A stretch of DNA of 64,000 nt from Rhizoclosmatium globosum. Taxonomy: Eukaryota; Chytridiomycota; Chytridiomycetes; Chytridiales; Chytriomycetaceae. This document shows positions 29,750 to 41,121 of the stretch, one piece after another. The stretch covers positions 39,854-103,853 of the forward strand of contig MCGO01000136.1 in the NCBI GenBank assembly GCA_002104985.1, in the 5' to 3' direction. Positions within the stretch are counted from its first letter, which is position 1; each line of letters opens with the position of its first letter. A program made the position numbers and the translations under genes. Under the pieces are notes generated by a model. That model searched no databases. It saw nothing but the letters and a program-made list of their open reading frames with translations, and was not told the origin of the DNA.

Positions 29750-32700
29750 ATGCGCATCCAGTCATTGGTTGCAATGCAAGAGGAATCAGATACCACCCTC
29801 ATAGACATTGACATTGATTTCCCGCCCTCATCTCCACCAGTTGGATGCTCATCAGCTAGTCCACCAAGGCCAACGCTTCAACAAGTCTTCCTCCAAGTCC
29901 CTTCTCCTCCTCAATCCGATCTGTGCCTGGACGATGTGATTCGAACACCCCTTTTTCAATACCAGATTGACAGTGTCTCGCGAATGATCGCCATGGAGGA
30001 AGACAAGGGACCAGGCTGTCACAATAACCTTAAAATGGGGCCTGTTCGAGGTGGGATTCTGTGTGAGAACATGGGATCTGGAAAGACACTGATGGTCATT
30101 GGACTTATTGCTGCCACTTTGAACAAAGGCGCGCGCTTGTTTGATGCTCGGTGGAATGTGGAAGTTGCTGCTGCCCCACTTCATTTGCCCAACTTGGATA
30201 ATCATGAGAATACCTTGGTTCAGTGGTCTGCAAGATCGTCACTTGATGGATCCGTGGTTTATAATGAGCCTGTTGCTGGAAAACCCATGCCATCTTTAGT
30301 TCAGTTGTGCTTGGCAACAATCAAGCTCCAAAATTCGGCAACTATCAACGAACATATCGCAACAAGCCTTCCAGAACATATCGAGAAGCCATATCAAAAC
30401 CTTCAGCATTTTATCACTTCAGATTTCATCCAACATTCCACCCGCAGCATTCATTCACGCGCCGCATCTGAACCAACGCCAACTCAATCATCCACCCATC
30501 GAATACATCTATCAAAAACCACTCTTATAGTCGTCCCAGACACATTAATTCGTCAATGGCGCGCCGAATTCAGTAAACACGTCCTCCCAGGCGAAATCAA
30601 CGTCCTCGACCTCGAAAATACCAAAACATCCATCCCACAACCCACAGACCTCATCGCCTACGACGTGATCCTCATCACGCACTCCCGATTAAGCCAGGAA
30701 GACACGAAATTCGGATTCGAATTCAAAGGCGTCGACCGCTCATGCAGGTGTCCATACAAAGGCGCGACTCGTATCGTTGACTGTAAATGCGAGTTGATTC
30801 AATCTGTTTTAAAAAGCGGGAGTTTGAAATCAAAGTCGAAGAAGAAGGTTGTGGGTGGATATATATCGCCGTTGATTCAGGTGTATTTTCAGAGGCTGGT
30901 GTTTGATGAAGGGCATTTGTTGAAACATGAGAGTGCGGGAGAGACAAAGTTGTTGGATACTGTTGCGAAACTGAAGGCGCATTGGAAGTGGGTTTGTTCC
31001 GGTACGCCGTTGCCGAATATTTTGGATAATGGGGAAGTTGTTGATAAGAAACGGCGAATGGAGATGGAGAAGCTTGATTTGCGGAAGCTGAGTGGAATTG
31101 TAGGGAATTATCTCAAGATTGAGCCGTTCTGTCATGACAGTGAGTTTCGCCCTTGACTTCATCTCAAACAACATTGAATACTAAACTTGAGCTCAGAAAA
31201 TATATTCTCTCGTGAAGTGTCAGCTCCGTGGTTGAGCGGAAAAGATATTGGACTAGAACGTGTGCAACATCTTTTCAACAGCCTTGTCGTTCGCCATCAA
31301 ATCGAGGACATCCAAAACCAACACCCTCTTCCTCCGTTACACGAAAAGACTGTTTATTTGAAAATGAATCAACATGAACGCATCAACACCAACATCCTCA
31401 TTGCACAAATCAAACTCAACTCTGTGTTGACAGAGCGCGAAGGTGTAGACTACTTTGGACATCCGTCAATGCGCGATGCACTTCACGATGTCGTTTACAA
31501 GTAAGGTTTTAAATTCCCCAAGTCTCATGTTCTTAACATGACAACAGCTTGAAACTGTCGCACTTCAACTTCAACGGTATCGAAATCGTCTCTCAAGCAA
31601 AGCGAGCCGCTGAAAACGCAATCAGTGGGTTGACGAGAGCCGTTGTCGGGGAAAAGTCATACGACTGCAACCTTCTCACATCTGTCATCTCCCACCTCCA
31701 GCGCGCCGAGGACGCGTATTATGAAGCAAAGCAGCAGATTTCAACTGATATTCTGTATATCGTCAAGGAGTGTCGTTGCCTGTGGAAGTGTGGTGGATTC
31801 TTGGACGATGGGTTGGCTGTTGCGTTGGTTGACTTCAGGAATGGACGAAGACTGCTTACGAAGGAGCAGATTGAGAAGCATGCTACTGCGTTGAAGATAG
31901 CTAAACTTAATTCAGAACTGGAATCTGGCGATTTGGAGTCCTCTGGTGATCTTGGCACAAATAATCCTGCTGACAGTACAGCGTCTGAAAAGCGAAGTTT
32001 CAGTGTTGAAAGCGAAGTCGCTTTAGAGCCAGTGAAGAAAAAGTTAAAAATGATTGGAGAAGGCGATTTGGAGTCACACCTTGTAGGAATTCCGAAAAAG
32101 AAGAAACGAGTCGCTTTTGCTTTTGACTCAATGGATATTGACGAGGAAAAAGTGAATTTTGATTTCACTATTCCTTCGCCCGTCAAAATGAATTCGACAA
32201 ATCTTGGATCAACCTCAGGCTCCCATATTTCAACCAAAACAGAGAAACTTCTCAAAATGGCAACAGCTCGAATCAATCTTCCCACAGGTGTCTCAAAAAA
32301 GGTTTCGTCACGTAGCCCTATTGGCTCGTTAACAAGCGAAGAGAAATCAAAATGTAAGAAAGTCTTACGCACTCTTATGCATGCAGAAAACTCGATTTGG
32401 TTTGCTGATCCGGTATGCAACTCTCCTTTCTTCGTTTCGTCCTAACGCCAGTAACAGGTTGATCCCGTATTACTCGGTATCCCAGAATACTTTGATATCA
32501 TCAAGGAACCCATGGACTTTCGCACACTCAAGAAGCTATTGAAAGAAGGTCGAATCAGCAGCGTAGCTGAGTTTCGTCGTCTCAGTGAACTTATTTTTCA
32601 GAACGCTATCAATTTCAACCATTCGACAAATCAAATACATCGTGACGCGCTGGTGTTGTTGGAGTTGTTGGGGACTGAAATGAACAAGAATTTTGGGTCA

Positions 32701-33552
32701 GCCGTGATTGCTCCTATTATGGAAACAGTTCCTGTGGCTTCAGCTTCATCCAGTTCAACGAATAACCACATCACGACCGCTCGAAAGGAAGCACATATGG
32801 AGATGAAAGAGAGTTCACAAATCGAAAGCACATCTTCTGCACCAAAAGCGAAACCATGCAAAACCTGCCTGGAGAATCCAAAGCTATCGTTCACAATCGA
32901 AGCATCAACGTGCACAAAATTGACGTACATTGCAGATCAGATTCTAAAATACCACAAAACTGAGAAAATCATTATATATACCACGTTAGAATCTGAAATG
33001 CATTCCATTCGAGAATTTTGCGAGCTTGCTGGAGTCAAGAGCTTGCTTTTCATGAAGTCGAGAGTAAGAATTCACGTTGTTTGGGCCTTATTACTGATCA
33101 TCCCTTTCCAGCAAGCAACAAGCCTAAAAGCTGACAATGTACTGACATTCAACACGACTGGCCAAGATATTCCCGTGTTTATTATGGATGTTTCCAAAGC
33201 TGCGTTTGGTCTGGATCTGTCGACAGCATCACGAATCTACTTTCTTCGACCCGTGGCTGAAACTGCCATCTACAAGCAGGCGATTAAGCGAGCACATCGT
33301 TTGGGATGCACGAAACCCGTCTATGTCGAGACTCTGGCTTTTGAAGGAACATTGGAAGTTAGTTCGCAAGTTGATGCAAGTCAGAAAGGAAATGGATTTG
33401 GGAAGGAGAAAGTAAGTGTCGCGGATTTGAAAATGAAGGACATGATTGACGTTGCTCCGTTTGTGATGGGAGATTCTCCTGACGTCGGTGGGTTGTCGGA
33501 TCTATTTACACCGGATGTGAGATTTACTGAACCTTTTGTGATAAGAATTTAA
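29750..33552 (+). CDS. SNF2-family ATPase with a bromodomain between the helicase lobes
   Basis: Five exons: 29750-31139, 31197-31500, 31548-32412, 32458-33063, 33112-33552; about 1200 aa (an alternative ATG is at 29774). Lobe 1: FQYQIDSVSRMI, Walker A ENMGSGKT (~109-113), TLIVVPDTLIRQWRAEF, VFDEGHLLKHE (DEGH box), WVCSGTPLPN. Then KTVYLKMNQHER, a long linker, and at ~825-925 a bromodomain (VLRTLMHAENSIWFADP, IPEYFDIIKEPMDFRTLKKL, IFQNAINFNHS). Lobe 2 resumes with LKYHKTEKIIIYTTLESEM, then VFIMDVSKAAFGLDLSTASR, YFLRP and IKRAHRLGCTKPVYV. Lobe 2 is compact. Probably a nuclear chromatin or DNA-repair translocase that reads acetyl-lysine. No obvious RING finger; short Cys groups (SCRCPYKG, CKTCLENP) are present. 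Confidence 0.88.
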
Positions 33553-33724
33553 CGTATGTTTTGTATAAATTGATGATGTTCTTTGGTTTTAACATCAACT
33601 TTTGAAATTTGAAGTCAATATGTAAATTACAATAGGAGATTAACCAATGTACCTACCCATATTTCCGGCGTTCGCTGTGGGTTTCTTTTTGCATAATTTT
33701 TGTTGTTGACAATCCCTTCATAAG

Positions 33725-34247
33725 ATGCAGCAAGTTGCCCTCCCCCCACCCGCCGAGCGAGACTGGACCAATGGTCTCTTCAACATCTTTGTTGACTTGA
33801 GTAAGTGTTTTGCGCTGTGCCAGACGCGTGGCGCACATTGTTAACGTGTCCGAAATGAATAGACACTTGTATGCTCGCGTGGTGCTGTCCCTGTGTTCTC
33901 TACGGCCAGACCGTCCAGAACTTGGATCCAGATTACGGCTGCTTCAAGGCTGGTTGCCACTATGTGTGCTGTTGCCCGTGTATCGTGATTGGGAACCGTC
34001 GTCATATTCGTACGCGTTATCACATCAAAGTGGGTTGACTGATTTCTTCCTTTCGACTTGACTGACGATGTGATCGTGTTTTTTACAATAGGGAAATGGA
34101 TTTGAGGATTGTTTCGCGCACTGTTGTTGCCACTGCTGCGCTTTGATCCAAGAAGGAAACGAAGTTCAAAAGTACGGAGCTGTCAGTCCTCAGACTGTGG
34201 TGATTGTACAAGGCGGCCAATACCAGCAAATGCAGATGCAGGCATAA
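33725..34247 (+). CDS. PLAC8 family cysteine-rich protein
   Basis: Three exons, 33725-33800, 33863-34029, 34092-34247 (132 aa), phases consistent. Sequence begins MQQVALPPPAERDWTNGLFN, then has the family's CCPCVLYGQ preceded by TCMLAW, a middle GCHYVCCCPCIVIGNR, and a third Cys block CFAHCCCHCCALIQE near the end. These spaced Cys-rich blocks after a DW.NGLF motif define PLAC8 (placenta-specific 8) proteins, small membrane-associated proteins known from plants and fungi in size control and metal handling. The specific role here is unknown. Confidence 0.88.
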
Positions 34248-34422
34248 ACTTCTTTCGTTCAACGTTTCTTAGATTCCTTTAGATTTCAAATAAACTCCTT
34301 CATTCATATTTGGTGAGCAATTTAAGAACAATTAAAAAGTTCAAGATCAAAGATGTCATTGCCAAGAAACTTCCAAAGTACCAGCTTCAACTCATACATA
34401 ACATTTAAATCAGATCAGCTTT

Positions 34423-36516
34423 TCAAAGTAGCTTCCAAAATAAGCGCCAAGAATCCTCAACGATGCCCTTCCAACGAATCTTATTCCCTATTTGTAGTCC
34501 AAGCAATCCCATATAACACATTGACTCCACCAGCTGTGACGCTTGATCATCTTTCTGTCCCAGCGGCATAACCCTCATCCCCAGCTCTAAAATATTTGCA
34601 TCATTATCCTCTAAATGAAACCCATGTCTCTTATTCGTCCGAGAAACTTCCTCCAATTCTTGAAGCGCACAATTCATCACAGTGAAAAACGGCACAGTGA
34701 CACCGCCATCAAACGTCATGGGTCGTTTAGACATCATGTGTTGAAGAGGAGCGGATATTTCAACGAAATTTCGTAACGTGGGATCTGTGAAGGTCATCCA
34801 ACCTGGATCCATTCTGCACGAAATAAACCAAAACACAAACACCATTTCCAAGAATGGACATGCATAGTAGTATGGATCGTATCTCCAGAGTTCGTTGATT
34901 TCTACAAACTCCGCAGTTGATACTGTAAATAGGAATTTGTAAAGCGAGTAAATCCTCCATGCCGAATCTAAGCATTGGTTGATGGCATGACGTATCTTTC
35001 GTTGGTTGTTGATACTAAACTTTTCTAGCGGCGCCATCGATAGGAACATGATTGGACGCGAATGAATTGACAATGTTGCTTGCAGAATAAGATTCAATTG
35101 TCCTAAATTCGACTCAAACATGGAGGTTTGTTCAATGAATCGAATCGTGTCGGATGGAGTGATTGATGATGGATTCGAAAATTGGAGAATATAGCTAGCT
35201 GGAAGGCTGGTTTGGATAGAACAAGCAGAATGTATTTCCAAAAGTAGTTCCGGCGACGATGGTGGATAGCTGAACAAAATCTTCAGATTATGAATTTCTT
35301 GGTACAGTTTTGTTGTGTAGGGTATGGCATTATTCACAAAGAAAATTGGCTCGGGATCAAGCACTTGACTGGGGTAATGCACTCTATCCGAGTTGAGAGT
35401 GAGTTGAATTTGTCGTGTGGAATTTGCCAAAGTTGCTGTATAATACTGAAAACAGTACCAAAACACGTGGCGTCGTTCTTCTTTCTCGCGCAGTGTCAAG
35501 TGAATAAGCCACGGAGAATCAGCTGGGTCAATGTCCATTTTGAGATCAATAATCATTTTCAAAGCCATGACGAGGAATTTCATCGCAACAACTGGTTGGC
35601 TATAGTCTATACAGATTTAAAAGATGCATTATTAATAAAGAATAGGGTGCTGTGACCAACCTATAGCTAGACCGCAAAGTTGAGCACATGCGATCACTAA
35701 ATCCAACGAAGGATCCATATCAGATCGTTGCAAAGCCTTCATGGCTCTGTTAAAGTACGAAAGGCATAATTCAGCTTGAGAAGATTGTCGCAATGCCCAA
35801 CAACACGTTGATAATCTGTGCAGTTATTGCATTTTCAGATCAAGTTTCAACAGCTCCTTCACAAACCTCAACACTGCGGGCGCCTGAAAGTACCTCGCCA
35901 GAAATCTCTCTCGATCAAACATCATACAGTTAGGACGGCGCTTCTTGAACTCTTCGCCCCGCAACCAATTTGCGCACAGATAAAAATCTGAAATTGTCGG
36001 GATAAAATCCGGGTCTTCCAATTCGGTTTGGAAATCAATGTAGTTAATGAGAGTGTCATCCATAGCATTCAGGAACAATGATGCACGGAAGCAAGAATGA
36101 ACGCCGAAGTTGCTCGCAGTTGGTGATATAGTATCCCCATTGGAAGTATGATCGTCAAAGTCGCTATTTGCAGTCAAAGAGCGAAACTGGGATGGGTAGG
36201 AAGTGGAGGTGATTGTAAGGCTTGTTTGAACAGTGTTGTCGAGACACTCCTTCTCCAGACCTCGCTTGATACAGTCTGAGCAGGCCTCTGATGTGCTTGT
36301 TCGCACACATTTCTTATGGCTTTTCATACAGCGCGCACAGGTCTTTAGGACTCTTGGGACTTGTGGGGCATTGCGAAATTGTTGGACATCGCATGATCGG
36401 CCACCTTTGAGGCAGCGATCACAAACGTTTGGGTCAAGAGATACCTCACACTTTCGTTTGCTTAGGCGGCAGTGACTGCAGGAAGTCGCATTCATCAGGG
36501 ACTTGGCTTCCATCAA
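34423..36516 (-). CDS. Double Zn2Cys6 transcription factor (tandem copy 1)
   Basis: Three exons on the minus strand: 36516-35867, 35815-35661, 35606-34423 (662 aa). The N-terminus has two consecutive zinc clusters: SCSHCRLSKRKCEV..CDRCLKGGRSC at ~12-38 and CARCMKSHKKC..CSDCIKRGLEKEC at ~60-86. A Ser/Thr linker is followed by a conserved segment EDPDFIPTISDFYLCANWLRG and the fungal transcription factor domain (REKEERRHVFWYCFQYY). Splice joins are AVLR|LSTCCWAL and GLAI|DYSQPVV. It is near-identical in layout to copy 3 and differs from copy 2, which is broken. Likely a nuclear regulator; target unknown. Confidence 0.88.
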
Positions 36517-36682
36517 TTAAAATTGGCTCTTCAGTAATCGCTTGTGAATTCCGAATTAGAATGGACATGGAATGCAGCAAGTACGTACATACGGGTTTGA
36601 GAAAGATCAGCAACGTTGAGTTGACTGGGGTGTTGAAATATGTGGTAGTAACCTCTTCTTCGATTTTGCTCAGGATTAAAAC

Positions 36683-38700
36683 TCAAAGAAACTTCCAAAA
36701 CAAGCGCCAAGAATCCTCTACAACTCCCTTCCACCGAATCTTATTACCGATCTGCAACCCAAGTAATCCCATATAAAAGATCGCCTCCACAGGTTGCGAC
36801 GCTTGATCATCTTTCTGTCCCAATGGCATCTCTCTCATCCCTACCTCAACCACGTCAGCATCGTAATCATCATAATGAAATCGCTTCCTGGTGTTCATTT
36901 GGGAAAATTCCTCCATTTCATCAAGTGCACACTTAATTATCGTAAAGAAGGGCACCGCAATACCACCGTTAAAAGTCAATGGTCTCTTAGACATCATATG
37001 TTGAAGAGGAGCTGATACTTCAAGAGTATTCCGCAACGCAGGATCCGTGAATTTTACCCAGGTTGGATCCATTCTACATGCAATAAACCAAAATACAAAC
37101 ACCATCTCCAAGAAGGGGCAAGCATAATAGTATGGATCATACCTCCATAGTTCACCACTGTCATAAAGTTCCGCGGTTGTGACTGTGAATAAAAACTTGT
37201 ATAGAGAGTAGATTCTCCAAGCTGATTCCAGGCATTGGTTAATAGCCAGGCCAATCTTCAGTTGATCATCAGGTTTGAATTTTTCCACCGGCACCATTGA
37301 GAGAAATATGATCGGACGAGAATGGATTGACAATGTTGATTGGACGATTAAATTCAATTGTCCCAAATTCGATTCAAAGGCGGCGGTTTGCTCGATAAAT
37401 CGTGCCATATCAGATGGACTCATTGACGACGGGTTTTCAAACTGAAGTATATAGTTGGCAGGGAGACTTGCTTTAAGATTGTAAGCTGAATGAATTTCCA
37501 GAAGTAGCTCTGGCGAAGATGGCGGGTGACTAAACAACATCTTGAGATTGTGAATTTCTTCGTAGAATTTCGCCGTGAACGGAATGGCCCTATTCAAGAA
37601 GAAAACTGGAGTAGGATCCAGCACTTGGCTAAGGTGCTTCATTCTTTCTGAACTGAGAGTAATCTGAAGTTGCCTTGTAGAGTTTGCCAAAGTTGCTGCA
37701 TAGTACTGGAAACAGTACCAAAACACATGACGTCGTTTTTCCTGCTCTCGTAGTGTCAAGTGGATCAGCCATAGGGATCGGTAGGGTCAATGTACATTTT
37801 CAAATCGATTATCATTTTCAAAGTCATGAGAAGGAATTTGACTGCAACAGCTGGCTGACTGTAATCTGCATAAGATCAAAATGTTGAATGACTGATTATT
37901 GAAAGAACAAGATACAAACCAATCGCTAGACCACAAAGTAGAGCACATGCAATCACTAAGTCCAACAAAGGATCTGGATCGAATCGTTGAATAGCTTTCA
38001 TCGTTCTGTTGAAATACGCAAGGCATAATTCATTCTGATTGGAATGTCGTTAACCTAAAACGGAACTATAGATTAAGACGTTGCGTCAAAATAATTAAGA
38101 ACTTCACAAACCACAAGACTGCAGGTATTTGAAAATATCTTGTCAGAAACCTCTCGCGATCAAACATAATGCAGTCGGGCCTTCGTTTCTGGAAATCTTC
38201 GCCCCTCAACCAATTTGCGAAAAAATAAAAATCCGCAATAGTGAGAATAAAGTCTGGATCCTCCATTTCAGTTTCGTAATCAATGTAGTTGATCAGAGTG
38301 TGGGGATTGAGGAATAGAGAAGAATCGAATAAGAATGAACACTGAAGCTACTCCCAGTCGGAAGCTGGTCTGAAGCAATGACATCGTATTCAATGTTTGA
38401 ATTCAATGAGTTGTAATGGGATGGCCGGGAACTGGTGATACTTGTGCGAATGATGTTATCGACACACTCCATTTCGAGGCCTCGCTTGATACAATATCCA
38501 CACACTTACGATGTACTTGTTCGCTCGCATTTCCTGCGATTTCTCACGCAACTGGCACAATGTAACTGAACGAGATCGCACGATCGGCTGCCTTTGAGGC
38601 AGCGAATGCAGCTGCTTCAATCGGAAGATATTTCGCATTTCTGTTTGATTCGGCGACAGTGGCTGCAGGCAGTGGCATTCACTAGTGATGAGGCTTGCAT
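36683..38700 (-). pseudogene. Double Zn2Cys6 transcription factor (tandem copy 2, degenerate)
   Basis: Homologous throughout to copies 1 and 3. Starting at 38700 (MQASSLVNATACSHCRR) the frame meets a TGA between the Cys residues of the first cluster (after EISSD) and a TAA before CGYCIKRGLE in the second. There is a frame shift before LFLNPHTLINYIDYE, a deletion at the start of exon 2 (the segment matching LSTCCWALRQ is lost), and another one-base shift before LIHLTLREQEKRRHVFW. The C-terminal exon (36683-37759) remains open for 358 codons and is well conserved, so inactivation may be recent, or the 3' part may have kept some use. Confidence 0.85.
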
Positions 38701-38834
38701 CAGTTGAAGCTGACTGTGCAGTTGCTAGTGATTGAAGCCAAGTAAGCATGCGAGAGCATCGGAGTCCGTGAGGTTGGGATGGGCGTCAGGAGTAAAATCA
38801 GTCGGTCTCAAATTGGTTCATTATTCCAATCTAT

Positions 38835-40918
38835 TCAAAGTAACTTCCAAAACAAGCGCCAAGAATCCTCTACAACTCCCTTCCATCTAATTTTGTTTCC
38901 AATCTGTAACCCAAGCAATCCCATATAACAAATCGCCTCCACAGGTTGCGACGCTTGATCATCTTTCTGTCCTAACGGCATCACTCTCATCCCTACTTCA
39001 ACAACGTTCGTATCGTAATCATCATAATGAAACCGCTTTCTAATATTTGTTCGTGCAATTTCTTCCATTTCATCAAGCGCGCACTTCATTACAGTGAAAA
39101 AAGGTATCGCGGCTCCTCCATGGAACGTCAACGGTCGTTTCGACATCATGAGCTGTAGCGGAGCGGATATTTCAAGAGGATTTCGTAATGCTGGATCTGT
39201 GAATTGCATCCAACTAGGATCCATTCGACAGGAAAAGAACCAAAACACAAACACCATTTCCAAGAATGGACATGCATAGTAATACGGATCGTATCTCCAG
39301 AGTTCATCACTTTCCACAAGCTCTGCAGTCGATACCGTGAATAGGAATTTGTAGAGCGAGTAAATCCTCCATGCCGAATTTAGACATTGGTTGATGGCTT
39401 GACGAATCTTCATTTGATCGTCGCCCTTAAACTTTTCAAGTGGTGCGATTGACAGAAACATTATCGGACGGGAATGAATCGACAGTGCCGATTGTAAGAT
39501 CAGATTCAATTGACCTAAATTTGATGCCAGTGAGGAACACTGCAAAATAAATCGCGCCATATCAGATGGTGTGACCGACGAGGGATTATCAAATTCAAGC
39601 GTATACTTGTCGGGCAGTCTTGTTTGTATGGCGCACGCTGATTGGATTTCCAAAAGAAGCTCGGGCGACGATGGAGGGTGGCTGAACAATATCTTCAAAT
39701 TGTTAATTTCTTGAAAAAGTCTGGCCGTAAATGGTATGGCATTATTCAAAAAGAAAATTGGTTCAGGATCAAGGACCTGGCTTGGGTGGTGCACTCCATC
39801 CGATATGATTGTGAGTTGAATTTGAGTTGCAAAGTTTGCCAGAGCTGTCGCATAGCTTACAAAGCAGTACCAGAACACATGACGACGTTCTTCTTTCTCG
39901 CGCAGTGTCAAGTGAATAAGCCATGGTGAATCTGCCGGGTCGATATACATTTTGAGATCAATAATCATTTTCAAAGCCATTACGAGGAATTTCATCGCAA
40001 CAACTGGTTGGCTGTAGTCTAGTTGAATATTAGAATTCAAATGGGACATAAGATACAGCACAGCTACTTACCAATGGCGAGGCCACAAAGTTGAGAACAT
40101 GCAACGACCAGGTCTAACGAAGGGTCCATATTCGATCGTTGCAAAGCCTTCATGGCTCTGTTAAAGTACGAAAGGCATAATTCAGCTTGAGATGAATGTC
40201 GCAATGCCCAACAACAAATGGACAATCTAAATAGTTTTTATCGCTTTAAAGCAAACTTCATGAATGCCTTCACAAACCTCAAAACGGCAGGTGCTTGAAA
40301 ATATCTTGATAGAAATCTCTCTCGATCAAACATTACACAGTCAGGTCTGCGCTTCTTGAACTCTTCACCTCTCAACCAATTTGCACACAGATAAAAATCC
40401 GCAATAGTTGGGATAAAATCCGGATCTTCCAATTCAGTTTGATAATCAACATAGTTAATGAGACTGTCATCCATGGCATTGAGGAACAACGACGAACTAA
40501 AGCAAGAATGAACGCCGAAGTTACTCGCTGTTGAAAGCTTGTCCCCGTTTGTAGTCACAAGAGAATTATCTGAATGCGAGGTTAGGGTGTCGAATTGGGG
40601 CTGCCTGGATGTGGTGATGATATGGCTTGTTTGACCAATGTTACTAAGGCACTCGTCCTCAAGGCCTCGTTTGATACAATCGGAACAGGCATCCAACGGA
40701 CTTGCTCGTACGCATTTCTTGCGGCTTTTGACACAACGGGCACAAGTCTTTGGGACTTGTGGGGCTTGTTTAGCTTTCTGCAGCTGGGGGATATCGCACG
40801 ATCGGCCGCCTTTGAGGCAGCGAGTGCATATGTTTGGATTGGATGAGATTTCACATTTTTGCTTGTTGAGGCGGCACTGGCTGCAGGCAGTGGCATTTAC
40901 AAGCGAAGAGGCTTGCAT
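38835..40918 (-). CDS. Double Zn2Cys6 transcription factor (tandem copy 3)
   Basis: Three exons: 40918-40278, 40226-40072, 40018-38835 (659 aa). Exon 2 (155 nt) and exon 3 (1184 nt) are the same length as in copy 1. Two zinc clusters are present: ACSQCRLNKQKCEI..CTRCLKGGRSC (~11-37) and CARCVKSRKKC..CSDCIKRGLEDEC (~56-85). Next come EDPDFIPTIADFYLCANWLRG and a REKEERRHVFWYCFVSY motif from the fungal transcription factor domain, ending ..WRLFWKLL. All frames are open and splice phases match. A hinge of a few Lys/Gln residues separates the clusters. Probably DNA-binding, perhaps to two half-sites from one polypeptide (inference). Confidence 0.88.
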
Positions 40919-41121
40919 AAGCTGGAAGTGGAATGCATGTTAAGACAGGAAAGCAGCGACAGAGTTTGACGCAGGAGCATCATACTTACAGATAAGTTGT
41001 AAAAGCGAGAGAGGTTAGATCAGGGGGTGGTGGTATATCAGTCAATTCTTGTTTGATCATCAAACTGAAGTTATTTTGTTCCATCCACTTTCTCAGCAAA
41101 CAAACACACGTCAAAGAAAAT

